From contig NZ_PEBH01000005.1 in NCBI RefSeq assembly GCF_008698235.1, forward strand, positions 1 to 64,000: a DNA stretch of 64,000 nt, in the 5' to 3' direction. The first letter of the stretch is position 1. Every line of letters starts with the position of its first letter. The notes under the pieces are model-generated. The model saw only the letters and a list, made by a program, of their open reading frames with translations, searched no databases and was not told the DNA's origin. The DNA is from Bifidobacterium rousetti. GTDB lineage: Bacteria > Actinomycetota > Actinomycetes > Actinomycetales > Bifidobacteriaceae. Below are positions 46,508-54,707 of this stretch, piece by piece. The position numbers and the translations under genes are program-made.

Positions 46508-47986
46508 TCAGGCGTGGGCGAGCTCGCGCATCTGGGCGGGCTCGATGACCTTCTTGTGCTCGCGGCCCTCCTTGGCGCCCTCGGCGCGTTCGAAGGCGTC
46601 GACCTTCTTCCAGCCGGCGAAGTCGATCGGCTTGACGCCGCGCTCGGCGAGCAGTCGGTCGATCGACTCGGGATCGCGGTCGACGGCCACGCGGCCACCC
46701 TCCGCGGCCTTGGCGAGATCCTCGAGCATGTTCGTGACGATCGCGAGCGCGTCGGACTTGGTCGAACCGATCAGGCCGACCGGGCCGCGCTTGGCCCAAC
46801 CGGTGGCGTACAGGCGCTCGCGCACCTCTCCCCCATCGGCCGACGTGGTGATGCGGCCGTCGCCGTTCGCGTTGGCGAGGTGCGCGCCATGCTCGTCGTA
46901 GGCGATGCCGGGCGCCTCGGCCGGCTTGTAGCCGATCGCGTGGTACACGGCCTCGACCGGGTAGTCGGTGAACTCGCCGGTGCGGTGCATCTTGCCGTCG
47001 GCGCCGGTTTCGGTGCGCTCGACGCGGATCGCCGTGACCTTGCCGTCAGCCCCAAGGATCTCGGTGGGGGCGGAGTTGAAGTGGACGTAGTACTTGCGAT
47101 CGGCCGGGTTGCCTTCGAAGTCGACGTCGCCGTCGTCCTCCATGTCCTCGGCCATCTCGCGGATGGCGAACAGCTCCTCGACCATCTGGCGGGTGAGCTT
47201 GTCCTGGCCGGCGACCTCGATGGTCTCGTCGTCCAGTTCGAAGTCGTCCTCGTTGATGATGAGCTGCACGCCGGGCAGCTTCTCCATCTCACGCAGCTCC
47301 TGCACGCTGAACTTGGCCTGGGCGACGCCGCGGCGGATGAACAGGTGCAGCACCTTGGCCTTGTTGTTCTGGATGCCCTCGTAGACGTTGTCCGGGATGT
47401 CGGTCTTGGCCTTGAGGTCGTCGGCGTTGCGCATGAGCTCGCGCGCGACGTCCATCGCGACGTTGCCGCCACCGATCACGGCGACGTTCTCGGCGGTGAG
47501 CGGCCATTCGCGGGCGCCCGTGGGGTAGCCGTCGTACCATTCGACGAACTTGGCCGCGCCGTACACGCCGTCGAGGTCGGCGCCGGGGATCGTGAGCGGC
47601 TTGTCCTTGACCGCGCCGGTGGCGAAGAGCACGGCGTCATAGCGCGCGAGCAGGTCGTCGAGCGTCACGTCCTTGCCGAATTCTACGTCGCAGTACAGGT
47701 GGATGTCCGGGTTGTCGAGAGTCTTCTCGAGTGCGGACGCGATGAACTTGATGGACGGGTGGTCGGGGGCCACGCCGTAGCGGACCAGACCGAACGGCAC
47801 CGGCAGCTTCTCGAACAGATCGATGCGGGCCCTGGTGCCGACGCCCAGCTCATCGCCCAGCTTCTTGAGCTGGCGCAGGAAGATGTCGGAAGAGTAGACG
47901 CCGGCGGGGCCGGCACCGATCACGGCGATGCGGAGTTCGTTCGCAGTGTTCGCGGTGTTTTCAGCAGTATTCGAAGATTCAGTCAC
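46508..47986 (-). CDS. fprA: Ferredoxin/flavodoxin-NADP+ reductase, FprA (adrenodoxin-reductase-like)
   Basis: The 492-residue protein starts at GTG 47986. The FAD motif IAVIGAGPAGVYSSD is at about residue 20, and the second dinucleotide motif NVAVIGGGNVAMDVAREL at about 165. PVPFGLVRYGVAPDH and the late GWAKRGPVGLIGSTKSDA are signatures of the adrenodoxin-reductase group, which includes mycobacterial FprA. It moves electrons between NADPH and a ferredoxin. TACCCT lies 7 bases before the GTG, so it may be leaderless. A 137-bp palindrome starts 52 bases upstream. Confidence 0.88.
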   Translation of the reverse strand: MTESSNTAENTANTANELRIAVIGAGPAGVYSSDIFLRQLKKLGDELGVGTRARIDLFEKLPVPFGLVRYGVAPDHPSIKFIASALEKTLDNPDIHLYCDVEFGKDVTLDDLLARYDAVLFATGAVKDKPLTIPGADLDGVYGAAKFVEWYDGYPTGAREWPLTAENVAVIGGGNVAMDVARELMRNADDLKAKTDIPDNVYEGIQNNKAKVLHLFIRRGVAQAKFSVQELREMEKLPGVQLIINEDDFELDDETIEVAGQDKLTRQMVEELFAIREMAEDMEDDGDVDFEGNPADRKYYVHFNSAPTEILGADGKVTAIRVERTETGADGKMHRTGEFTDYPVEAVYHAIGYKPAEAPGIAYDEHGAHLANANGDGRITTSADGGEVRERLYATGWAKRGPVGLIGSTKSDALAIVTNMLEDLAKAAEGGRVAVDRDPESIDRLLAERGVKPIDFAGWKKVDAFERAEGAKEGREHKKVIEPAQMRELAHA

Positions 47987-47999
47987 GCCTTACAGGGTA
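47984..47999 (-). promoter_or_regulatory. Leaderless promoter of fprA
   Basis: TACCCT (47999-47994), 7 bases, GTG (47986). This is the weakest of the set, since AAGG within the spacer could also serve as a poor ribosome site. Confidence 0.3.
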
Positions 48000-48037
48000 T
48001 CGCAGGCCGGCGAATCGGGAAAGACCCGTCTTCCTCA

Positions 48038-48174
48038 CATTTCTTAGGCACTTTCTGCATTTCTTAGGCAGGTGGGTGGCGAGCCAGCGAACCGAAATCC
48101 CTTATTTTCAAGGGCATGTTTGCCCGATTCGCCCTGTGACCTGCCTAAGAAATGCAAAATGTGCCTAAGAAATG
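48038..48174. repeat. Palindromic element, four CATTTCTTAGGCA motifs (A-A-A'-A')
   Basis: The arms 48038-48073 and 48139-48174 match at 34 of 36 positions. Each arm holds two direct copies of CATTTCTTAGGCA, 20 bases apart. The 65-base centre has smaller stems (GGGCATG/GCCC, GGCGA/TCGCC). It lies between the fprA start and the end of the metal ATPase gene. Confidence 0.85.
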
Positions 48175-48252
48175 AATCGCGGACGCCATCCAGACCCGCC
48201 ATCCGGGCGAGATGCGATCGATGGAGGCCGGTGGAGGCTCGCTGTCGGCCAC

Positions 48253-50631
48253 TCACTCACGGTCGAGGACGGCGGTCAGTGCCCAGAGGATGCTCACCAC
48301 GTCAATGCCCTCCTGCAGGAAGGCACCGACGACGACCGGGATCAGGTCGAACGCGGCCGCGACCATGCCGATGACGGCGAGCGCGAGTCCGAGGATCACG
48401 GCCTGAAGCATCACGCACTTGGTGCGCCGGGCGATCGCGATCGCGCGCGGCACGGCGGCGATGTCGTCGTTCATGATGACGACCTGCGCCGATTCGGATG
48501 CGGCGGTGGACGTGCCGTCGGTCATCGCGACGCCGATACCGGCGGCCGCGAGCACGGGCGCGTCGTTCACGCCGTCGCCGACCATCATCGTGACCGGTGA
48601 GTGGGCGTCACGCACCGCGGCGACTTTATCCTCCGGAAACAGTTCGGCGTGGACCTCGTCAATGCCGACCTCGCGGGCGATGATCTCGGCGGAGGCGCGC
48701 TTGTCGCCGGTGAGCATCGTCAGCTTTTCGACCCCCAGCGCGTGCAGGCCGTCAAGCACCTTGCGCGCGTTGGCGCGCGGCACGTCTCGCAGCACGATGC
48801 GTCCGATGAGCGATCCGTCGACCGACACGTACGAGGCCATCTCGTCCGCCGCGAGCGCGCCGAAGCGGGTGCGCCGCAGGCCGGCTTGGGCATCGGCCGG
48901 GACGGCGGACAGGCCGGCCGCGGCGAATGCTGACGGCTGCTGCATCCCCGAACCAAGACCGGAACCAAGACCGGAACCAGACCCGGTGGCCAGGAATCCG
49001 TCGTCGCCGGCGGCCGCGAAGGAGAGTCGTCCGACGCGCACCGCATGGCCGTTGACCTCGGCGGCGATGCCCTTGCCCGCGATCTCCTCGACGTGTTTGA
49101 CGACCGGGTAGTCGCGACCGTGCCCGGACCAGCTCGCCTCCGGTTCCGGGCAGGCGCGCTGCCCGGCGGCGTAACGGGCGTGGAGGCGTTCGATCGCGTC
49201 GCGCCCGGCAACCGCGATGCCCTTGGCGAGCACGTGCACCGAGTAGCTTTCGACCACGCCGGCGAACATCAGGACATGGTCCTCGTCAAGTCGCGGGCGG
49301 CGGGGCGAAGCGACGTCATCGTCCGGCGGATTCAGCAGTTCGACGCGGACGACCTGCGGCTGTTTGACGGTCAGCGTGCCGGTTTTGTCGAAGAACACCT
49401 GTGTGACGCGTCCCAGCGATTCGAGCACATCCTGCGTTTTGATGAGGATGCCGGCGGCGGCGAGTCGCCCTGTTCCCGCGATGTATGCGACCGGCGCGGC
49501 GATGAGCAGCGGGCACGGCGTGGCGAGCACGAGCACCTGCGCGAATCGCGTCGGCGTGCCAGATACGGCCCAAGCTACGCCCGCGATGACGAGCGAGATC
49601 ACGGTGAACGGCACGGCGAGCCGGTCGGCGGCGCGCACGACCGCGGGGCGCGACTCCTGCGCCTCGGAAACGAGCGCGAGGATGCGCTGGTACTGCGAGT
49701 CGGCGGCGACCTGCGTGGCGCGCATCGCGAGGGTGGTCGCGCCGTTCACCGCACCGGACATGACGCGCGCGCCGGCGTACACCTCGCGCGGCACCGGCTC
49801 GCCGTTGATCGCGCTCAGGTCGAGCGTGGCGGAGCCGGAGAGCAGTTCGCCGTCGACCGGCACGGTCTCCCCCGGCAGCACGATGATCACGTCGCCGAGC
49901 TTCACCCGGTCGACCGGCACGGTCTCGAACCAGGAGTCGCCGGTTCCCTCGCCGATGCCGGGCATGTTCGAGATGTGCGCGGTGCGCGGTGCGGCCTGAA
50001 GCAACGTAGTCAGGCTGTGTTCGGCCTTCGATTGCGCGTATTCCTCGATCGCCTCGCCGGAGGTGATCATCAGAACGACGGCCCAGCTGGCCCAGTATTC
50101 GCCGACCGCGAGGGTGGAGAGCAGCGCCATCACGGCGAGCAGGTCGACGCCGACCTGTCCGTGGCGGATGTCGTCGATCATGCCGCGCACGGTGTCGACG
50201 ACCGTGTAGGCGACGAGCGCGACGACGATCCACTGACCGATCGACGGGTCGGGCGGAAACGACACCGCGTTGGATGAGGCCACGTCGCCCGCATGGGACA
50301 CTGCAGCCACTGCCCATGGCGCGCTCCCCCACAGCTTTGCGTCCCACAGCAACGCGATCGGGATCGCGGACAGGATCACGACCGGCAGCATCGGCACGCG
50401 TCGGCAGAGGCGCACGACGGCAGTGAACAGGCTACCGATGCGGTCGGGAATGGGCTTGGAATCGGGGGAATCAGGTGCTGAGTGATTGCCGGAACCGGGC
50501 TTGTCGGGGCGGTCGGGTCGGTTTCGAGAGGGAACATTGACGGTTGGCTCGGAGCCTGTCGCGTTGGCGCCCGTTACGTTGCCATCTGTTGTGTTTGTTA
50601 CGTTTGTTGCGTTGCCGTTGAGTCGGCTCAT
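48253..50631 (-). CDS. P1B-type heavy-metal ATPase with TPCP membrane motif
   Basis: The 792-residue protein has AAGGAA 7 bases upstream. It has eight expected membrane helices; the actuator motif is INGEP rather than TGES; the metal motif is TPCP (371-374) in place of the common CPC; DKTGTL has D415; and GDGVNDAPVL is the hinge. The usual HP motif reads YSVHVLAKGI. There is no N-terminal HMA or CxxC domain, only 65 disordered residues. TPC(P) pumps were classed as P1B-5 and linked to Ni2+ or Fe2+, but this one lacks the C-terminal hemerythrin domain often seen there. Its metal is therefore uncertain. Confidence 0.87.
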   Translation of the reverse strand: MSRLNGNATNVTNTTDGNVTGANATGSEPTVNVPSRNRPDRPDKPGSGNHSAPDSPDSKPIPDRIGSLFTAVVRLCRRVPMLPVVILSAIPIALLWDAKLWGSAPWAVAAVSHAGDVASSNAVSFPPDPSIGQWIVVALVAYTVVDTVRGMIDDIRHGQVGVDLLAVMALLSTLAVGEYWASWAVVLMITSGEAIEEYAQSKAEHSLTTLLQAAPRTAHISNMPGIGEGTGDSWFETVPVDRVKLGDVIIVLPGETVPVDGELLSGSATLDLSAINGEPVPREVYAGARVMSGAVNGATTLAMRATQVAADSQYQRILALVSEAQESRPAVVRAADRLAVPFTVISLVIAGVAWAVSGTPTRFAQVLVLATPCPLLIAAPVAYIAGTGRLAAAGILIKTQDVLESLGRVTQVFFDKTGTLTVKQPQVVRVELLNPPDDDVASPRRPRLDEDHVLMFAGVVESYSVHVLAKGIAVAGRDAIERLHARYAAGQRACPEPEASWSGHGRDYPVVKHVEEIAGKGIAAEVNGHAVRVGRLSFAAAGDDGFLATGSGSGLGSGLGSGMQQPSAFAAAGLSAVPADAQAGLRRTRFGALAADEMASYVSVDGSLIGRIVLRDVPRANARKVLDGLHALGVEKLTMLTGDKRASAEIIAREVGIDEVHAELFPEDKVAAVRDAHSPVTMMVGDGVNDAPVLAAAGIGVAMTDGTSTAASESAQVVIMNDDIAAVPRAIAIARRTKCVMLQAVILGLALAVIGMVAAAFDLIPVVVGAFLQEGIDVVSILWALTAVLDRE

Positions 50632-50980
50632 TGGTATTCCTTACGTTGGTCAGGGCCCTGCGGCTACGTTGCTGGCGGAGTCCTTCCCGGTATCGGTTCG
50701 GTGGTTCGCAAACGTGCCGCACGGCGGTGCGGTCACGCCTTGTTAACCCATCGACGCATGCAACACGTCGGTTCCCGTACCACGGAAAGCCAAGTGCGTG
50801 TGATGCGTTCGATACACGGCGTAAAGATTCGTTATTCAGTTTTCGAGGGTTATGGTAACAACTCACAGTGACACCGCACACGGCGGCACCGCCCCTCCCA
50901 CGAGATACCACCCTCCCCCACGGTGGCATACGCACCCTTTACGAGGTTCCGATTGCCCCTCCATCGCGCGGTCTGCACGC

Positions 50981-51103
50981 ACATGGCGCGGTGATTGTCC
51001 CATGAAGTAGTGAAATCCCCATGGCGCGGTGACGCAAAACGGCGGAATCATGCGGTTTTAGGAAAACGGCTCACCGCTTCATGGGAAAGTCACCGCGCGA
51101 TGG
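50981..51103. repeat. Palindromic element, four CATGGCGCGGTGA motifs (A-A-A'-A')
   Basis: Direct copies at 50981-50994 and 51019-51033 face inverted copies at 51071-51085 (TCACCGCTTCATGGG) and 51089-51103 (GTCACCGCGCGATGG). The outer arms (50981-51007 with 51077-51103) match at about 22 of 27 positions. A possible extra degenerate motif is at 50961. Confidence 0.7.
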
Positions 51104-51118
51104 CACCGGGAACTGCAC

Positions 51119-51220
51119 CATGGGAAACCGTGCCAAGGGCACCCCTTGGGAGACAGGGGCACCCCATGGGAACCGGTGACACCCCATGGGAGACAGGGAC
51201 AACCCACGGGAACCATGGAT
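51119..51220. repeat. 20-bp tandem repeat with alternating units
   Basis: CC[AT][TC]GGGA recurs at about 51144, 51164, 51184 and 51204, with a looser copy at 51119. Units alternate between GGGAGACAGGGGCACCCC and GGGAACCGGTGACACCCC forms, so the true period is 40 bp. Confidence 0.65.
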
Positions 51221-51352
51221 GCCGCTCCAAGCTGGAGGGCAATGGCGCGCAGGTCGTCGTGGAAGCCTAGGCGCCATGGATGCCACACCACACCGCAACA
51301 CAACACAACACAACACACCCGCAACGCGCTATGACACACCAACATCGCACAC

Positions 51353-51388
51353 AAAAAAGAAGCCCCGCAACATAGCGGGGCTTCTTCC
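51353..51388 (-). terminator. Intrinsic terminator downstream of the MsmK-like gene
   Basis: GAAGCCCCGC/GCGGGGCTTC with a 6-base loop is followed, on the minus strand, by six T. It lies about 180 bases past the stop. Confidence 0.85.
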
Positions 51389-51565
51389 ACGAGACGAAAT
51401 AGAGAGGAAGAGAGACGTCTCGTGTAATGGTTGACCGAACCAACAACTGTTCGGTCAAGTCTTATCAGCCAATCGCCAACCCGGCGGGCAGGGCCGCCGA
51501 CCGGCCGGTCACAGGGACCACGCCGGCGGCAGTCAGCTACCGGAAGCGATTGGGCGGAATCGGGC

Positions 51566-52693
<1,128 letters not shown>

Positions 52694-52880
52694 GATGTTC
52701 ATCCTTTCAGAGGCAGGTACGTGCCTCACGATCCGTTGTAAAGGGATTACTGCTGTTTGTTACTGTCTGTGCTTTGATCCGTTCGTCACCTTCCGCCGCA
52801 TCGCTGCAACATCCGGTAAACCGCAAACCTCGGCGTTTACTTGTGCGGACCCTCCGGACTCCTCCGTCGAGCCTGCGCTT

Positions 52881-52908
52881 CACTATACACGGTCTGACGG
52901 CCAAATCA
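52881..52908 (-). promoter_or_regulatory. Promoter of the MsmK-like gene
   Basis: TTGATT (52908-52903) and TATAGT (52886-52881) are 16 bases apart on the minus strand. The leader would be about 180 bases. Confidence 0.6.
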
Positions 52909-52909
52909 A

Positions 52910-52921
52910 GGAAAGCGCTTT
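52910..52921. promoter_or_regulatory. LacI-family operator, GAAAGCGCTTTC
   Basis: A perfect 12-bp palindrome with the central CG typical of LacI/CcpA-type sites. It touches the -35 box of the MsmK-like promoter. Its position upstream of -35 would suit an activator or a repressor that bends DNA. Confidence 0.6.
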
Positions 52922-52980
52922 CGCAGGCGTTTCATGAACAGCTTCGGCGTGTCGCGAATGGGGGTCGGCTACACGCGCGA

Positions 52981-54207
52981 TCAGTGCGATTCGAAGATGA
53001 CGCCGTTGCGTTCGGCGAGACGCTCCTCGCGACGCAGCTGCTCCCCGTCGATGCGATTCCCCTCGCGCTCGTGATGCTCCTCGGCGGCCTCCTGCATCGA
53101 ATCCGCCCATTGGATGCGCATCTGGCGCCAGTCCTCGCGCATGTCGTGGAACAGGTCGGCCAGCGACGGCTTGTCATCCGACTCGTCCTTCCCCGCCACC
53201 GGAATCGACGCGCCCTCGACCAGCCCGTTCACGCCGTTGGCGAGCGCGAGCCTCAGGATGCCGAGCAGTTCGCGCAGCGCGTCCGGAATCGTCTCGCTGT
53301 CGTCCTTCTCGACGTCGCTGCGCAATCCGTCGATGCGCCGGCGCAGCACGTCCGCGTCCTCGGGGTCGATCTTGAGGCCGGCGATCAGCGACTGTCGCAT
53401 CGTCTCGTAGTCGAGGTTGGCGAAGAAGTTGAGCTGCTGGAGCTTCATGAATCCCTTGAGTTCGGGGAAGCGCTCGTCGATGTACTCCTCGCGGTCGTCG
53501 GCGGCCTTCATCCAGTCGCGCATGAGCCTAGGGTCGGCCGTAGCGGTGATCGACCCGCCGCGCATGCGGTAGTGGTAGAGCACCTCGGGGATGCGCACGA
53601 CGCGCGTCGCGGCGCCGATCACGTTGCAGATGCGCGACAGATCCTCGATCTTGCGGCCCACGGGGAACGCGAACCCGGTGCCCTGATAGGTGGACGCGGG
53701 CGCGAGGAACGCCCAGAAATAGCCGTCGATCTCGGCCTTGACCTGCATCTTGACCGCCTCGACCGGGGCGAGCACCTGCACCTGGTCGAAATCGTTGTGC
53801 CGGTAGTCGGACAGCAGCGTCCTGCCGGATTCGGAGATCGTGTCGAACTTGAACATCACGAGGTCGGCGTCGTACTTGCGCATCGCACCGAGGCAGTCCT
53901 CGACGAGGTTCGGCGCGACGGTGTCGTCCGAATCGGCGAAGTAGATGTAGTCGCCGGTGGCGTGCGCGATGCCGGCGTTGCGCGCGTCGGACAGGCCGCC
54001 GTTGGGTTTGTGGACGACGCGCACTCGGGGGTCGCGCGCGGCCCATGCGTCGCACATCGCGGGACATTCGTCGGGCGATCCGTCGTCGACGAGCAGGATC
54101 TCGAGGTTCCGGTACGTCTGCGCGACGACTGATTCCACGCACGCGTCGAGGAACCGCGCGACCTTGTAGACCGGGATGATGACGCTGACCAACGGCTCTT
54201 GTTCCAT
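52981..54207 (-). CDS. GT2-family glycosyltransferase
   Basis: The 408-residue start is ATG 54207 (MEQEPLVSVI). The GT-A domain fills about residues 7-220: VSVIIPVYKVARFLDACVES, LLVDDGSPDECP, GLSDARNAGI and the metal site YFADSDDT. The remaining 190 residues are charged and helical and vary within the family. No membrane segment is seen. It resembles EpsJ/WcaA-type enzymes acting on exopolysaccharide or glycolipid precursors. TACTCT lies 7 bases before ATG (54220-54215), again suggesting a leaderless mRNA. Confidence 0.82.
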   Translation of the reverse strand: MEQEPLVSVIIPVYKVARFLDACVESVVAQTYRNLEILLVDDGSPDECPAMCDAWAARDPRVRVVHKPNGGLSDARNAGIAHATGDYIYFADSDDTVAPNLVEDCLGAMRKYDADLVMFKFDTISESGRTLLSDYRHNDFDQVQVLAPVEAVKMQVKAEIDGYFWAFLAPASTYQGTGFAFPVGRKIEDLSRICNVIGAATRVVRIPEVLYHYRMRGGSITATADPRLMRDWMKAADDREEYIDERFPELKGFMKLQQLNFFANLDYETMRQSLIAGLKIDPEDADVLRRRIDGLRSDVEKDDSETIPDALRELLGILRLALANGVNGLVEGASIPVAGKDESDDKPSLADLFHDMREDWRQMRIQWADSMQEAAEEHHEREGNRIDGEQLRREERLAERNGVIFESH

Positions 54208-54220
54208 GCGCACCAGAGTA
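54205..54220 (-). promoter_or_regulatory. Leaderless promoter of the GT2 gene at 54207
   Basis: TACTCT (54220-54215), 7 bases, ATG (54207). No ribosome site. Confidence 0.4.
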
Positions 54221-54301
54221 ACGCCTTGAAACGAACAAACGGTGAAGCCCCACCCCCGAAACCCGGACGGCTGTGGGACGGCTGGGACCACTGCGGGACG
54301 A

Positions 54302-54466
54302 CTACACCGCGGCCGGCCCCGACACCCGCTCATAGATCAGCACGATCTGATCGTCGTGGATCACCGTGTCACGGGTCTCGCCGTCCAATGGCTGCGGACC
54401 CTGCGAGGCCGTGATGTCGATAACGCCCGGCAGCCGCGATCCGGAATGAGGCACCGGACTCGCCAC
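54302..54466 (-). pseudogene. Short coding-like frame, possibly a gene remnant
   Basis: From GTG 54466 to TAG 54302 the frame encodes 54 residues, including PGVIDITASQGPQPLDGE and DDQIVLIYERVSGPAAV. About 36 of the last 42 codons end in G or C and the composition looks like a real protein C-terminus. No ribosome site precedes it and an in-frame stop lies just upstream. It may be the surviving 3' end of a lost gene or a very small gene. I do not recognise it. Confidence 0.35.
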
Positions 54467-54552
54467 ATGGTACCGGAGTCACGGCATGCCCCGGACTCGC
54501 CACATGACGCCAATCCGTTTCCGGTCTCGCTCGCAACCGATCGCACTCCCCC

Positions 54553-54638
54553 GAACTGCGGCATTTTGCACAAAAACGCCATTTTGAACTGCGGCATTTT
54601 GCACAAAAACGCCGATTTGAACTGCGGCATTTTGCACA
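54553..54638. repeat. 33-bp tandem repeat at the promoter of the first AAA_14/DUF4143 gene
   Basis: GAACTGCGGCATTTTGCAC begins at 54553, 54586 and 54619. Two units are full, 33 bases each, and the third is partial. Within a unit, GGCATTTT and AAAAACGCC form an imperfect palindrome around GCAC. The array stops about 24 bases before TATAAG. Confidence 0.85.
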
Positions 54639-54661
54639 TACGGCACCCTGAGCACTACTCT

Positions 54662-54667
54662 TATAAG
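54662..54667 (+). promoter_or_regulatory. -10 box of the first AAA_14/DUF4143 gene
   Basis: TATAAG, 40 bases before the start codon. The third 33-bp unit ends where the -35 region should be. Confidence 0.45.
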
Positions 54668-54707
54668 GGAAATCGCCACACCATCACCATCTGCAAGGAG
54701 AACAAGG

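Larger units (their letters stand above)
50632..51565. other. Repeat-rich interval between metal ATPase and MsmK-like genes
   Basis: No credible gene. It holds the palindrome at 50981-51103, a 20-bp tandem repeat at 51119-51220, the terminator at 51353 and further hairpins (GAGACG/CGTCTC; TTGACCGAAC/GTTCGGTCAA at 51432-51459) before the ABC ATPase stop. Confidence 0.55.

Noticed and set aside
50482..50871. 129-codon plus frame overlapping the start of the metal ATPase gene
   Set aside because: Lies antisense to a well-supported start and has no domain.
54361..54639. Minus-strand peptide with CKMPQF repeats
   Set aside because: The repeat is explained by the 33-bp DNA array at the promoter of the opposite gene; no ribosome site or conserved family.
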